This document shows, one piece after another, positions 29,787 to 38,558 of a stretch of 64,000 nucleotides of DNA. The notes beneath the pieces are model-generated. The model ran no database searches. It was not told the DNA's origin and was given only the letters and a program-made list of their open reading frames with translations. Position 1 is the first letter of the stretch. Each line of letters begins with the position of its first letter. This DNA is from Vulcanimicrobiota bacterium. Lineage in GTDB: Bacteria > Vulcanimicrobiota > Vulcanimicrobiia > Vulcanimicrobiales > Vulcanimicrobiaceae. The position numbers were made by a program, and so were the translations under genes. The stretch lies in contig JAFANA010000016.1 in assembly GCA_019232905.1 (NCBI GenBank), positions 27,683-91,682 on the forward strand, in the 5' to 3' direction.

Positions 29787-30244
29787 GCTTCGAGCGAACG
29801 CACGATATAACGCACGCTCTTGCCGCGGTCGTCGAGATATGCGCGACCGATCTCGACAAACCCCATCGATTCATGAAACGCGTCGGAGGCGGGATTGGGC
29901 GGATCGTAATAGATCTCCGCGCAAACGACAGGATAGCCGTCGGCGCGCGCCTGGCCTATCAACCGCTCGTAGAGCGCACGCGCGAGACCGCGCCCGCGCG
30001 CCGATTCGGCAACGACGACCCGATCGACATAGATGAAACGCTCGTACCGTTGCGAGAACCACTTGAAGTTCGGGCTCGCATAGGTCGACTTTTCGTTCAG
30101 CGCGATCAGCATCGCGTCGCGCTCAGGCGTAACCCACGCGCAATACGCCGTGTCGATCAATGCCTGCGTGCTGTCGGGGTCAAGCGGCGAGAGGAGTGCC
30201 TCGGACTCCCGATTGAGCGTGAGAATCGCGTCGACGTCGTTCAT
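29768..30244 (-). CDS. GNAT-family N-acetyltransferase
   Basis: A 158-residue single GNAT domain. The acetyl-CoA-binding segment is RVVVAESARGRGLARALYERLIGQA (R-x-x-G-x-G/A), followed by VVCAEIYYDPPNPASDAFHESMGFVEIGRAYL, the substrate-side beta-bulge region. Its ATG directly follows the fahA stop, so it belongs to the 301-aa/fahA transcript. Its 3' end overlaps the convergent NicO-like gene by 19 bases. Substrate unknown. Confidence 0.88.
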   Translation of the reverse strand: MNDVDAILTLNRESEALLSPLDPDSTQALIDTAYCAWVTPERDAMLIALNEKSTYASPNFKWFSQRYERFIYVDRVVVAESARGRGLARALYERLIGQARADGYPVVCAEIYYDPPNPASDAFHESMGFVEIGRAYLDDRGKSVRYIVRSLEAQPPES

Positions 30245-31513
30245 CTAGCGCGCCGGAACGATCGTGCCGCTTGCCTTGCCGAAACCGATGCGAAAGTCGC
30301 CGGATTCGCACCAGGCGCGCAACGTCACTTCGTCACCGTCTTCGAGAAACGTGCGTGTCTCGTCGCCGGCGCGTATCGGTTTCGTCCCGTTCCACGTCAT
30401 CTCGATAAAACTGCCGAAGGCATCAGGCGTGGTACCGCTGATCGTTCCGGACGCATAGAGATCACCGGGACGAATGGCCGTGCCGTTAACCGTGACGTGC
30501 GCGAGTTGTTGCGCCATGTTCCAATACATTTCTTTAAACGTCGTGCGCGATACGGTTTTCGGCGTCGACCCTTGCGCGCGCATGCGCTTCGTAGACAAAT
30601 CCACGGCAAGTGCAATATCGTACGACCACCGGTCGCCGGAGCGCAGGTACGGCAACGGCTGCGGTTCTTGGACGGGGCCGTTCGTACGGAACGGCTCGAG
30701 GGCGTCCATGGTCACGATCCAGGGAGAAATCGTGGTCGCGAACGATTTGCCCAAGAACGGTCCCAGCGGCTGATACTCCCACGCTTGGATGTCGCGTGCG
30801 CTCCAGTCATTGACGAGCACGAGGCCGAAGATATGGTCGCGCGCTTTTTCGACCGGAATCGGTTCGCCGAGTTTATTGCCGGGGCCGGTGACGAATCCCA
30901 CTTCGAGTTCGATATCGAGCTTCGTGCTCGGACCAAAGACCGGCATATTGCTGCCCGGCGGTTTGCGCTGACCCGACGGACGCACGATCGGCGTGCCGTC
31001 GATGACGATCGTACTCGAACGCCCGTGATACGCGATTGGGATGTGGCGCCAATTGGGCATCAACGCTTCACCGTCCGGACGAAAAATTTTTCCTAAATTC
31101 GTCGCGTGTTCGATCGATGAGTAAAAGTCGACGTAATCACCGATGTTCATCGGGACGGCCATCTTCGCATCGGCTTGATCGACGAATACCCGCGACGCGT
31201 TCAATTCACGAAGCCGCGCATCCGCAGCTTGATCGGTACGCAGAAAGGCCGCGATCCGCAACCGCAACGCCTTCCACTTCTCACGGCCTAAGGCGAGAAA
31301 CGGATTCAGCCGCTCCGCCTGCAAGATTCGCCGGTCGCAAATGTCGTCGAGCAATCCGGCATCGGCAACCGCATGCAGATCCAGGATTTTCGCGCCGATG
31401 GCGATGCCGAGATGCAGGCGCCCGTCGTTCGCGCGAAACGCTCCGTACGGCAGGTTGTAAATTGTGAAGTCACTGCCGGCTGGAATCTCCAGCCAGGATT
31501 CAATGTGAGGCAC
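30245..31513 (-). CDS. fahA: Fumarylacetoacetase
   Basis: Final enzyme of tyrosine degradation, splitting fumarylacetoacetate to fumarate and acetoacetate. The FAH fold is recognised from the N-terminal NLPYGAFRAND and the catalytic region GLVLVNDWSARDIQAWEYQPLGPFLGKSF in pieces, KLDIELEVGF, and TSGTISG-like RPGDLYASGTISGTTP. Length about 422 residues with the start at GTG 31513, which lies 8 bases after the stop of the upstream gene; an in-frame ATG at 31582 would overlap that gene. It is transcribed with the 301-aa gene upstream and GNAT downstream, away from hppD. Confidence 0.93.
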   Translation of the reverse strand: MPHIESWLEIPAGSDFTIYNLPYGAFRANDGRLHLGIAIGAKILDLHAVADAGLLDDICDRRILQAERLNPFLALGREKWKALRLRIAAFLRTDQAADARLRELNASRVFVDQADAKMAVPMNIGDYVDFYSSIEHATNLGKIFRPDGEALMPNWRHIPIAYHGRSSTIVIDGTPIVRPSGQRKPPGSNMPVFGPSTKLDIELEVGFVTGPGNKLGEPIPVEKARDHIFGLVLVNDWSARDIQAWEYQPLGPFLGKSFATTISPWIVTMDALEPFRTNGPVQEPQPLPYLRSGDRWSYDIALAVDLSTKRMRAQGSTPKTVSRTTFKEMYWNMAQQLAHVTVNGTAIRPGDLYASGTISGTTPDAFGSFIEMTWNGTKPIRAGDETRTFLEDGDEVTLRAWCESGDFRIGFGKASGTIVPAR

Positions 31514-31521
31514 GAGACCGG

Positions 31522-32427
31522 TTACGCTTTCGGAAGGATCGAGAGGGCGACGAGATCGTCGACGGGTTCGCTGAAACTGCAACTGCCGTAAGCAATAAAC
31601 GCTTGGCGTGCCTTTGAGAGCGCGGCGGCGTCGAGCGCGTCGAAATCGCGAGCGTCTTCGCGTAAGAGGGTCGCGACGAGTGTCGCCTCCGAAGCATCGC
31701 GCTGCGCAGCCGCGGTGAGGATATTGAGGAAGCCGTGCATCGTAAACCCCGCCGCATCATTGAAATGCCGCAGCGGATGATGGAGTCCGGCTGTCGCCTT
31801 GAACGATACACCGGCGTCACCCGAAGCGGCAAGAAACGTCGCAACTTCTTCCACGGATGGAACCGCGGATGCAACGACACCGCCGCAACGCAGTTTTGCA
31901 CCGACGCCGTAGCGCGCGAACGACGCCATCGTCGGAACGATCGATTCACCGAAACGGGTGTCGCGCGGCAACTCGACATACGTCGGAAGGTCCCGCAATC
32001 CATGCCGCTCGGCCAGCATTGCGAATTGACCAATCGTCGCTTCATACGTCTCACGCTGCGAAAGCAACGGGGGCAACGGAACTTCGAGCGCCTCGATGGA
32101 GATTCGCGGCTCGGTGTCTCGATACGCTCGCATTTTCTCGAGTATACGGGCGGCGTTGCCGAACCAGGCGCGTGCGTCGCTTCCCGCATCGACGATCACC
32201 GAGAGTGGAATTTGTGATACCTCTGCCTGAGCGAGCAACTCTTCGATCCGCGATGCGGGAACGACGAAACGTCCGAGCATCCACGCATACGGACCGTTGC
32301 GGCTGCTCTCGTACTCGGCAAGTGCCGCGTGCATGTCGAGCTTGGCGGGCGGAAAGAGCCCGGCATAGTCGATAAGGCGCTCGAAGGCGGCGCGGATCTT
32401 CGGTTGGAGCGGCGTAGACGTGCTCAT
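31522..32427 (-). CDS. Protein of unknown function in tyrosine catabolism operon
   Basis: I do not recognise the family. The 301-residue protein is soluble, with an N-terminal IDYAGLFPPAKLDM and alternating beta/alpha pattern throughout (VVPASRIEELL, PLSVIVDAG, IEALEVPLPP, LPTYVELP, VGAKLRCGGV, AGVSFKATAGLHHPLRHF, then FLNILTAAA). The regular beta strands each followed by a helix suggest a TIM-barrel-like fold; KATAGLHHPL looks like an active-site strand. It is 8 bases upstream of fahA on the same strand and divergent from hppD. It is the only unassigned gene in a cluster lacking maleylacetoacetate isomerase. Confidence 0.7.
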   Translation of the reverse strand: MSTSTPLQPKIRAAFERLIDYAGLFPPAKLDMHAALAEYESSRNGPYAWMLGRFVVPASRIEELLAQAEVSQIPLSVIVDAGSDARAWFGNAARILEKMRAYRDTEPRISIEALEVPLPPLLSQRETYEATIGQFAMLAERHGLRDLPTYVELPRDTRFGESIVPTMASFARYGVGAKLRCGGVVASAVPSVEEVATFLAASGDAGVSFKATAGLHHPLRHFNDAAGFTMHGFLNILTAAAQRDASEATLVATLLREDARDFDALDAAALSKARQAFIAYGSCSFSEPVDDLVALSILPKA

Positions 32428-32477
32428 GAACGGCTCTTTCGACAGGGCCCCTCTCGACGCTTCGCTAAGCGAACGTC

Positions 32478-33593
32478 ATGAGCACGATGACGGAAGCGCG
32501 CAGCAATCCGCTGGCGCGTATCGATTGGGATTACGTTGAATTCTACGTGGGCAACGCAAAGCAGGCAGCCCACTACTACATGTCGGCCTTCGGGTTCGAG
32601 CAGGTCGCGTATGCCGGGCCCGAAACGGGTGTGAAGAACCGCGCCAGTTACGTTCTCGAGCAGAACAAGATACGCTTCGTGCTCACCGCCAGCCTCGTTC
32701 CCGACGACGAGATCGCCAAGCACGTCATGCTGCACGGCGACGGCGTGAAAGATATCGCGATTGTGGTCGACGACGTCCGCGCGGCCTACGACAAAGCCAT
32801 TGCGGGCGGCGCAAAAGCGGTCGCAGCGCCGGCGGAGTCGAGCGACGAACACGGCCGCATTGTCAAGGCGACGATCCACACGTACGGCGACACCGTGCAC
32901 ACGTTCGTGCAGCGCGACGGCTATAAAGGTATCTTCATGCCGGGCTTTGTCGAGGAGCGCCGTTCGATTCAAGGCAGTAAGAAACCGCAGCTGCAATTCA
33001 TCGATCACTGCGTCGGCAACGTCGGCTGGGGTGAGATGGATGCTTGGGGCGATTTCTACGCAAAGGTGTTCGGCTTCTCGCAGCTCGTTTCGTTCGACGA
33101 CAAGGACATCTCGACAGAATACACGGCGCTAAAGTCGAAGGTGATGACCGATCCGCGCCATCAAGTAAAATTCCCGATCAACGAGCCGGCTGAAGGCAAG
33201 AAGAAATCGCAGATCGAGGAGTACCTTGATTTCTATCGCGGCGCCGGCGTCCAGCACATCGCGATCCGCACCGACGACATCGTCACGACGATCGACGCCC
33301 TCAAATACAACGGGGTCGAATTCCTCGATACGCCCGAGAGTTACTACGATATGCTCGAAGAGCGCGTCGGCAAGATCGATGAGGCGCTCGACGTGCTTCG
33401 TCAGCGCCGCATCCTCGTCGATCGAGACGATCAAGGCTACATGCTGCAGATCTTCACGAAGCCGCTTCAGGACCGCCCGACCGTCTTCTTCGAAATCATC
33501 CAGCGCAAAGGCAGCCTCTCGTTCGGTAAAGGAAACTTCAAAGCGCTCTTCGTTTCCATCGAAAAAGAGCAAGAGCGGCGCGGAACGCTGTAA
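32478..33593 (+). CDS. hppD: 4-hydroxyphenylpyruvate dioxygenase
   Basis: Fe(II) oxygenase converting 4-hydroxyphenylpyruvate to homogentisate. Two VOC modules are visible: WDYVEFYVGNAKQAAHYYM at the start and FIDHCVGNVGWGEMDAW for the second. The iron ligands fit H (FIDHCVGN), H (VQHIAIRTDD) and E (VFFEIIQRKG). The end KGNFKALFVSIEKEQ is the usual HPPD C-terminus. Start ATG at 32478, with a second ATG three codons on; the ribosome site is weak for both. It is divergent from the fahA operon with only 50 bases between. Confidence 0.97.
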   Translation: MSTMTEARSNPLARIDWDYVEFYVGNAKQAAHYYMSAFGFEQVAYAGPETGVKNRASYVLEQNKIRFVLTASLVPDDEIAKHVMLHGDGVKDIAIVVDDVRAAYDKAIAGGAKAVAAPAESSDEHGRIVKATIHTYGDTVHTFVQRDGYKGIFMPGFVEERRSIQGSKKPQLQFIDHCVGNVGWGEMDAWGDFYAKVFGFSQLVSFDDKDISTEYTALKSKVMTDPRHQVKFPINEPAEGKKKSQIEEYLDFYRGAGVQHIAIRTDDIVTTIDALKYNGVEFLDTPESYYDMLEERVGKIDEALDVLRQRRILVDRDDQGYMLQIFTKPLQDRPTVFFEIIQRKGSLSFGKGNFKALFVSIEKEQERRGTL

Positions 33594-33612
33594 CGGACAC
33601 GCGCGAATCGTC

Positions 33613-33645
33613 AGAGCGGCCGGGGATTTTTCCTCGGCCGCTTGA
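33613..33645 (+). terminator. Hairpin after hppD
   Basis: AGCGGCCG and CGGCCGCT pair (33615-33642) closing GGGA/TCCT around a T-loop. The following TTGAATTGT is only moderately T-rich, so this could be a terminator or merely a hairpin. Confidence 0.5.
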
Positions 33646-33660
33646 ATTGTAGCGGGCGGT

Positions 33661-34554
33661 ATGGGTCTACTCGCACCGTCCGTCTCAGTCGACGCCGTTA
33701 TGCTCGAGGCGCGCGCTGCTGCGCTCGGAAAGCGGTCGATCAAAACCTCAGCGAAGCTCGAAGGGATCACCTTGGCGATTCGCTGCACCGATCTCACGAC
33801 GCTGGAAGGTAAAGATTCCGAAGGGCGCGTGCGTTCGCTCTGTGCGAAAGCGCTTCGTCCGCGTCCCGGTTGGCCGAATGTGCCGAGCGTCGCTGCCGTA
33901 TGCGTGTATCCGAACCTGGTCTCCGTTGCGAAAGACGCATTACGCGGCAGCAGCGTTGCTGTTGCATCGGTTGCAACAGCGTTTCCGAGCGGCCTCTCGA
34001 ACATCGAAGTGAAACTCGCCGACACCGCAGCTGCAATTGCATCCGGTGCCGATGAAATCGACATGGTGATCGATCGCGGCGCTTTTCTTGCCGGACGCGA
34101 GCAAGCCGTCTTCGACGAAATTGTCCAAGTCAAACACCTCTGTGGGAACGTTCATCTCAAAGTCATTCTCGAAACGGGCGAACTCGGAACCTACGACAAC
34201 ATCCGCCGCGCAAGCGACCTCGCACTGGAAGCGGGCGCGGATTTCATCAAGACCTCGACGGGTAAAGTCGGCACGAATGCAACGCCGCCGACCGCGCTCG
34301 TAATGTGCGAGGCGTTACGTGATTTTGCGCGCCGGACCGGGGAGCGGCGTGGACTCAAGGTAGCGGGCGGAGTTCGGACGACGAAAGACGCGCTCGCGTA
34401 CCTCGTGATCGTCAAAGAAACGCTCGGCGATGGGTGGCTCGATCCGAAGTACTTTCGCATCGGCGCAAGTTCGCTGCTCGACGATTTGCTGATGCAATTG
34501 GAAAAGGAACAAACGGGGCACTACGCGGGAAGCGATTACATCCCAAAGGATTGA
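33661..34554 (+). CDS. deoC: Deoxyribose-phosphate aldolase
   Basis: Class I aldolase cleaving 2-deoxyribose 5-phosphate to acetaldehyde and glyceraldehyde 3-phosphate. The Schiff-base lysine is in DFIKTSTGKVG (around residue 200), with the helper lysine in LKVAGGVRTTKDAL. The N-terminal part is longer than in E. coli DeoC, as in several long forms (297 residues). ATG at 33661 follows GGGCGGT. Followed by an aldehyde dehydrogenase 24 bases later, which would consume acetaldehyde; the pairing is common in nucleoside catabolism. Confidence 0.95.
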   Translation: MGLLAPSVSVDAVMLEARAAALGKRSIKTSAKLEGITLAIRCTDLTTLEGKDSEGRVRSLCAKALRPRPGWPNVPSVAAVCVYPNLVSVAKDALRGSSVAVASVATAFPSGLSNIEVKLADTAAAIASGADEIDMVIDRGAFLAGREQAVFDEIVQVKHLCGNVHLKVILETGELGTYDNIRRASDLALEAGADFIKTSTGKVGTNATPPTALVMCEALRDFARRTGERRGLKVAGGVRTTKDALAYLVIVKETLGDGWLDPKYFRIGASSLLDDLLMQLEKEQTGHYAGSDYIPKD

Positions 34555-34578
34555 GCCGAGCTCTAGGATTGAGGAACG

Positions 34579-36015
34579 ATGGCGGTATTTGAGTATGCTC
34601 CTGCTCCCGAAAGTCTGCGCCCCGCGATTCGCGAGCGGTACGGGCTCTTCATCGACGGTAAGTGGGCGTCGCCGGCGGGCGAAGGCCACTTCGATACGAT
34701 TAATCCGGCCAATGAGGCTCGACTAGCGGAGATCGCCTACGCGACGCCGACCGACGTCGATCGCGCGGTTCGCGCTGCGCGCAAAGCCTACGAGAAGTAT
34801 TGGCGGCGTCTCAAACCCGCCGATCGCGCGAAGTACATCTACCGGATTGCGCGCGCGATCACCGAGCGCGGACGCGAACTCGCGGTGCTCGAAACGATCG
34901 ACGGCGGCAAGCCGATCAAGGAATCGCGCGACTTCGATATCCCGATGGCCGCGGCACACTTCTTCTACTATGCCGGCTGGGCCGACAAACTCGAATACGT
35001 CTTACGTGCCGGCCGCGAGCCGTCGCCGCTCGGCGTTTGCGCGCAGATCGTGCCGTGGAACTTTCCGCTGCTCATGGCAGCCTGGAAAATTGCACCGGCT
35101 CTCGCATGCGGAAATACCGTCGTTCTCAAACCCGCGGAGACGACGCCGCTCACGGCGCTTGCGCTCGCGCAGATCATTGAAGAATGCGAACTTCCGCCGG
35201 GCGTCGTCAACGTTGTGACCGGCGACGGCGCGACGGGCTCGGCGCTCGTCGAGCATGAAGACGTTGACAAGATTGCCTTCACCGGATCGACCGAAGTCGG
35301 TAAATCAATTGCCCGGCGGCTCGCAGGCACCGATAAACGCTTAACGCTGGAACTCGGCGGCAAAGCGGCGCACATTGTGTTCGCCGATGCGCCGATGGAT
35401 CAAGCGATCGAAGGCGTCGTCAACGGAATCTACTTCAATCAAGGTCATGTCTGTTGCGCGGGTTCGCGCCTGCTCGTCGAAGAGCGCGTGCACGACGAAA
35501 TCGTCGTTCGCCTAACCGAACGGCTGCAAACTCTGCGCCTCGGCGATCCCCTCGATAAGAATACCGACATCGGCGCGATCAACTCGCGCGCGCAACTCGA
35601 AAAGATTCAAGAGCTCGTGAAGAGCGGTGTTGAGCAAGGCGCGACGCTCGTCCAGCAACGCGGCGATCTGCCCGCGCGCGGCTTCTTCTTCCCCGCGTCA
35701 TTCTTCACCAACGTCCACCCCTCGCACCGCATTGCGCGCGAGGAAATCTTCGGTCCCGTCCTCTCGATCCTCACGTTCCGGACCCCCGACGAAGCGGTCG
35801 ATAAAGCAAATAACACGCCCTACGGCCTTTCGGCGGGAATTTGGACGGACAAGGGGAGCAAGAACATGTGGATCGCGCAGCAACTGCGTGCCGGTGTCGT
35901 TTGGTGCAATACCTTCAATCAATTCGATCCCGGCTCGCCGTTCGGCGGATATCGGGAATCAGGGTTTGGTCGCGAAGGCGGTGTCCACGGGCTCTACGAG
36001 TACCTTGCGCACTAA
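34579..36015 (+). CDS. NAD(P)-dependent aldehyde dehydrogenase
   Basis: A 478-residue ALDH-superfamily enzyme. Visible motifs: CAQIVPWNFPLLM, ALACGNTVVLKPAE, the general base glutamate in LTLELGGKAAHIVF, and the nucleophile cysteine in YFNQGHVCCAGSRLLVEE, then FGPVLSILTF and GVVWCNTFNQFDPGSPFGGYRESGFG. Full length. A role in oxidising acetaldehyde from DeoC to acetate fits the neighbourhood, though other aldehydes are possible. ATG at 34579 follows GAGGAACG. Its 3' end overlaps the next gene by 11 bases if that uses the TTG at 36005. Confidence 0.95.
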   Translation: MAVFEYAPAPESLRPAIRERYGLFIDGKWASPAGEGHFDTINPANEARLAEIAYATPTDVDRAVRAARKAYEKYWRRLKPADRAKYIYRIARAITERGRELAVLETIDGGKPIKESRDFDIPMAAAHFFYYAGWADKLEYVLRAGREPSPLGVCAQIVPWNFPLLMAAWKIAPALACGNTVVLKPAETTPLTALALAQIIEECELPPGVVNVVTGDGATGSALVEHEDVDKIAFTGSTEVGKSIARRLAGTDKRLTLELGGKAAHIVFADAPMDQAIEGVVNGIYFNQGHVCCAGSRLLVEERVHDEIVVRLTERLQTLRLGDPLDKNTDIGAINSRAQLEKIQELVKSGVEQGATLVQQRGDLPARGFFFPASFFTNVHPSHRIAREEIFGPVLSILTFRTPDEAVDKANNTPYGLSAGIWTDKGSKNMWIAQQLRAGVVWCNTFNQFDPGSPFGGYRESGFGREGGVHGLYEYLAH

Positions 36016-38548
36016 TCGCGTAGACGAAACCGCGCTACGGGAGAGTGAAGAGCGTTTTCGCTCGCTCTTCGAGCACAATCCGGACGTCATCATGATCTTC
36101 TCGGCGGACGGACACATCATCGACGTCAATCATGCGGTGACGCGCTTTGGTGCTTCGCGCGAATCCGTCATTGGGATGCATTATAGCGCCTTTCTGCATG
36201 CGGACGACGTTCCCAAGCACGAAGCGTACCTGCAGCGAGCGCTTTCGGGAGAGACGCTAATCCGTCACGCGCGAGCGTACACGCTCGAGGGAGATCTCCT
36301 GGAGGTCACGATCACGACCGTGCCGACGTATCGGGACGGCGCGATCGACGGCGTCTATTCGATCATTCGCGATGAAACGGAAACGCGAGTGGCCCAAGCC
36401 CACATCGCTCGTCAGGAACGCGAGCTGCACGAAAGTGAAGCACGGTTGCGCTCGCTCTTCGCGCACAACCCCGATGGCGTGATCGCAGTCTCACCCGACG
36501 GCATCATCACCGACGTCAACGACGCATGTTTGCGTATCGGATCGTTTCCGCGGGAAGCGGTTATCGGTGCGCACTTCAACCTCTTCATGCCGCCCGAGCA
36601 GCACGGCCCGAGTGCGGAAGCATTCGAACGCGCTCTCAACGGCGAACCGGGCACCATCACCTGCAAAGCATTTCGTATCGACGGGTCGCCCGTTGAGCTC
36701 GAAGCAACGCTCGTGCCGCAGTTCTCGCATGGTGATGTCGTCGGCGTCTACACCATCTTACAAGACGTGACGGAGCGGCGCACCGCGGAGCGTCACGCGG
36801 AGATGCAAGCGGAGCGCATTCGCAATCTGTACTTCATCGCGGCGAGCGGCGACTATCCTGACGTGCGCATGCGCGCGTCGCTCGAAATGGGATGCCAAGC
36901 TTTCGACCTGACCGCCGGCGCCGTCGTCGACGGCACGAGCGGCGATGCAAAGATCGAAGCGATTTTCCGCGACCCGAACGTCGAGACGATCACCGATGCC
37001 GCCGTGTTGCAGATCGCCGAGCGCGTTGCTGCGCTCCCCGGTCCGGCGATTCCGGTTCCCTTTGAAAACGGTATCGCGATGCGGCTCGACGTCGCCGGCG
37101 AACCGTACGGCGCTCTGGTCTTCGGCAGCGCCGCGCAGGCCGATCGAGACCTACGTTCTACCGACGCCGATTTGCTCGGACTCATTGCAACGCTCATTGC
37201 AGGCACGATCGACCGCAGCCGCGCTCGAGCCCGGCTGCGGGCCATGGCCTATTATGACTCGCTCAGCGGATTGCCGAATCGCGTATTTCTCGCCGAGAAG
37301 TTGCGCGACGCGATCGAGGTCGCGCAATCCCGGCTCGGACGCGTTGCGGTGCTCTTTCTCGATCTCGACCGCTTCAAAGACGTCAACGACACGCTCGGTC
37401 ATGCGCGCGGCGATCGCCTGTTGCAAATGGCCGCGAATCGTCTTATCGATCAATTGGGTGACCGCGCAACGATCGCGCGCATGGGCGGCGATGAATTCGT
37501 CGTCTTACTCACCGACTGCCGCGATGCAGAAGACGTCCGCGAAACGGCGGAACACATCATCGCGGCTATTTCCGAACCGTTCGGACTCGACGAGTACGAG
37601 CAGTTCATTTCGACCAGCATCGGCATTGCAATCTATCCGGAAGACGGCCGCGACGATCAAACGTTGATCAAGAACGCGGACATTGCGATGTACCGCGCCA
37701 AGGACCGCGGACGCAACGGCTACTATTTCTACAATGCCACGCTCGAAGCGCCGATTCACATGCGCCTTTCGCAAGAAAAGCTGTTGCGCCGCGCGCTCGA
37801 ACTCGACGAATTCGTCGTGTATTACCAGCCGCAGATCGACTTGCGTACGGGCGACGTAGTAAGCGTCGAGGCGCTCGTGCGTTGGAATCATCCCAAAAGC
37901 GGGCTGATCGAACCCGGGCATTTCATTCCGAGTGCTGAGATTTCGGGCTTAATCGTTCCGCTCGGCGATTGGGTGCTCGCAACTGCGGCAAAGCAGGTTC
38001 GCCGATGGCATGCCTCCCTTGGTCCTCTCCGCTTAGCGGTCAATCTCTCGGGACGTCAATTTCACGCGCGCGACTTGCGGCGGCACGTCATCGCAGCAGT
38101 CGAAAGCGCGTCGCTCGATCCGTCGTTCTTGGAAGTCGAGATCACCGAGAGCGTGGCAATGTCGGACGCGGCGCAGACGGTCGGCATCGTGCGCGACCTC
38201 AAAGCCGCCGGCATTCGCACCGCCGTCGACGATTTCGGAACAGGATACTCATCACTTGCCTATCTCCGGCGCTTTGCGCTCGACGTGTTGAAAATCGACG
38301 GTTCCTTCGTCGTCGGCCTCGGACACGAAGCCTTCGATGAAACAATCGTCCGGACGGTCATCGGTATGGCGCACAGCCTGGGACTGGAAGTCGTTGCCGA
38401 AGGCGTTGAAACCGAAACCCAAATAGCGTTTCTTAAGGAGAACGGGTGCGATATCGTGCAAGGGTACGCGATCGCACCACCGCTCCCGGCCAATGACTTC
38501 GAGACCTTCTTCTTGCGCCGACGGGAGGCCGCCGCAGCTTCAGGGTAG
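36005..38548 (+). CDS. Soluble PAS-PAS-GAF-like GGDEF-EAL c-di-GMP turnover protein
   Basis: Starts near the end of the ALDH gene; I chose TTG at 36005 (847 residues), with GTG 35981 as an alternative. Longer starts run through the ALDH gene and are not sensible. Two PAS domains are clear (ALRESEERFRSLFEHNPDVI and LHESEARLRSLFAHNPDGV, residues ~10 and ~150), then a GAF-like region, a GGDEF domain (DSLSGLPNRVFLA, MGGDEFVVLL) and an EAL domain (VEALVRWNHPKSG, NLSGRQFHA, EITESVAM, DDFGTGYSS, KIDGSF, EGVETE). No transmembrane helix. The stop lies 2 bases before the AGGAGGT of egtB. Confidence 0.87.
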   Translation: MRTNRVDETALRESEERFRSLFEHNPDVIMIFSADGHIIDVNHAVTRFGASRESVIGMHYSAFLHADDVPKHEAYLQRALSGETLIRHARAYTLEGDLLEVTITTVPTYRDGAIDGVYSIIRDETETRVAQAHIARQERELHESEARLRSLFAHNPDGVIAVSPDGIITDVNDACLRIGSFPREAVIGAHFNLFMPPEQHGPSAEAFERALNGEPGTITCKAFRIDGSPVELEATLVPQFSHGDVVGVYTILQDVTERRTAERHAEMQAERIRNLYFIAASGDYPDVRMRASLEMGCQAFDLTAGAVVDGTSGDAKIEAIFRDPNVETITDAAVLQIAERVAALPGPAIPVPFENGIAMRLDVAGEPYGALVFGSAAQADRDLRSTDADLLGLIATLIAGTIDRSRARARLRAMAYYDSLSGLPNRVFLAEKLRDAIEVAQSRLGRVAVLFLDLDRFKDVNDTLGHARGDRLLQMAANRLIDQLGDRATIARMGGDEFVVLLTDCRDAEDVRETAEHIIAAISEPFGLDEYEQFISTSIGIAIYPEDGRDDQTLIKNADIAMYRAKDRGRNGYYFYNATLEAPIHMRLSQEKLLRRALELDEFVVYYQPQIDLRTGDVVSVEALVRWNHPKSGLIEPGHFIPSAEISGLIVPLGDWVLATAAKQVRRWHASLGPLRLAVNLSGRQFHARDLRRHVIAAVESASLDPSFLEVEITESVAMSDAAQTVGIVRDLKAAGIRTAVDDFGTGYSSLAYLRRFALDVLKIDGSFVVGLGHEAFDETIVRTVIGMAHSLGLEVVAEGVETETQIAFLKENGCDIVQGYAIAPPLPANDFETFFLRRREAAAASG

Positions 38549-38558
38549 GAGGTACCCG

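Noticed and set aside
35627..36004. N-terminal extension of the PAS-GGDEF-EAL protein
   Set aside because: It runs through the ALDH gene in another frame and shows no domain.
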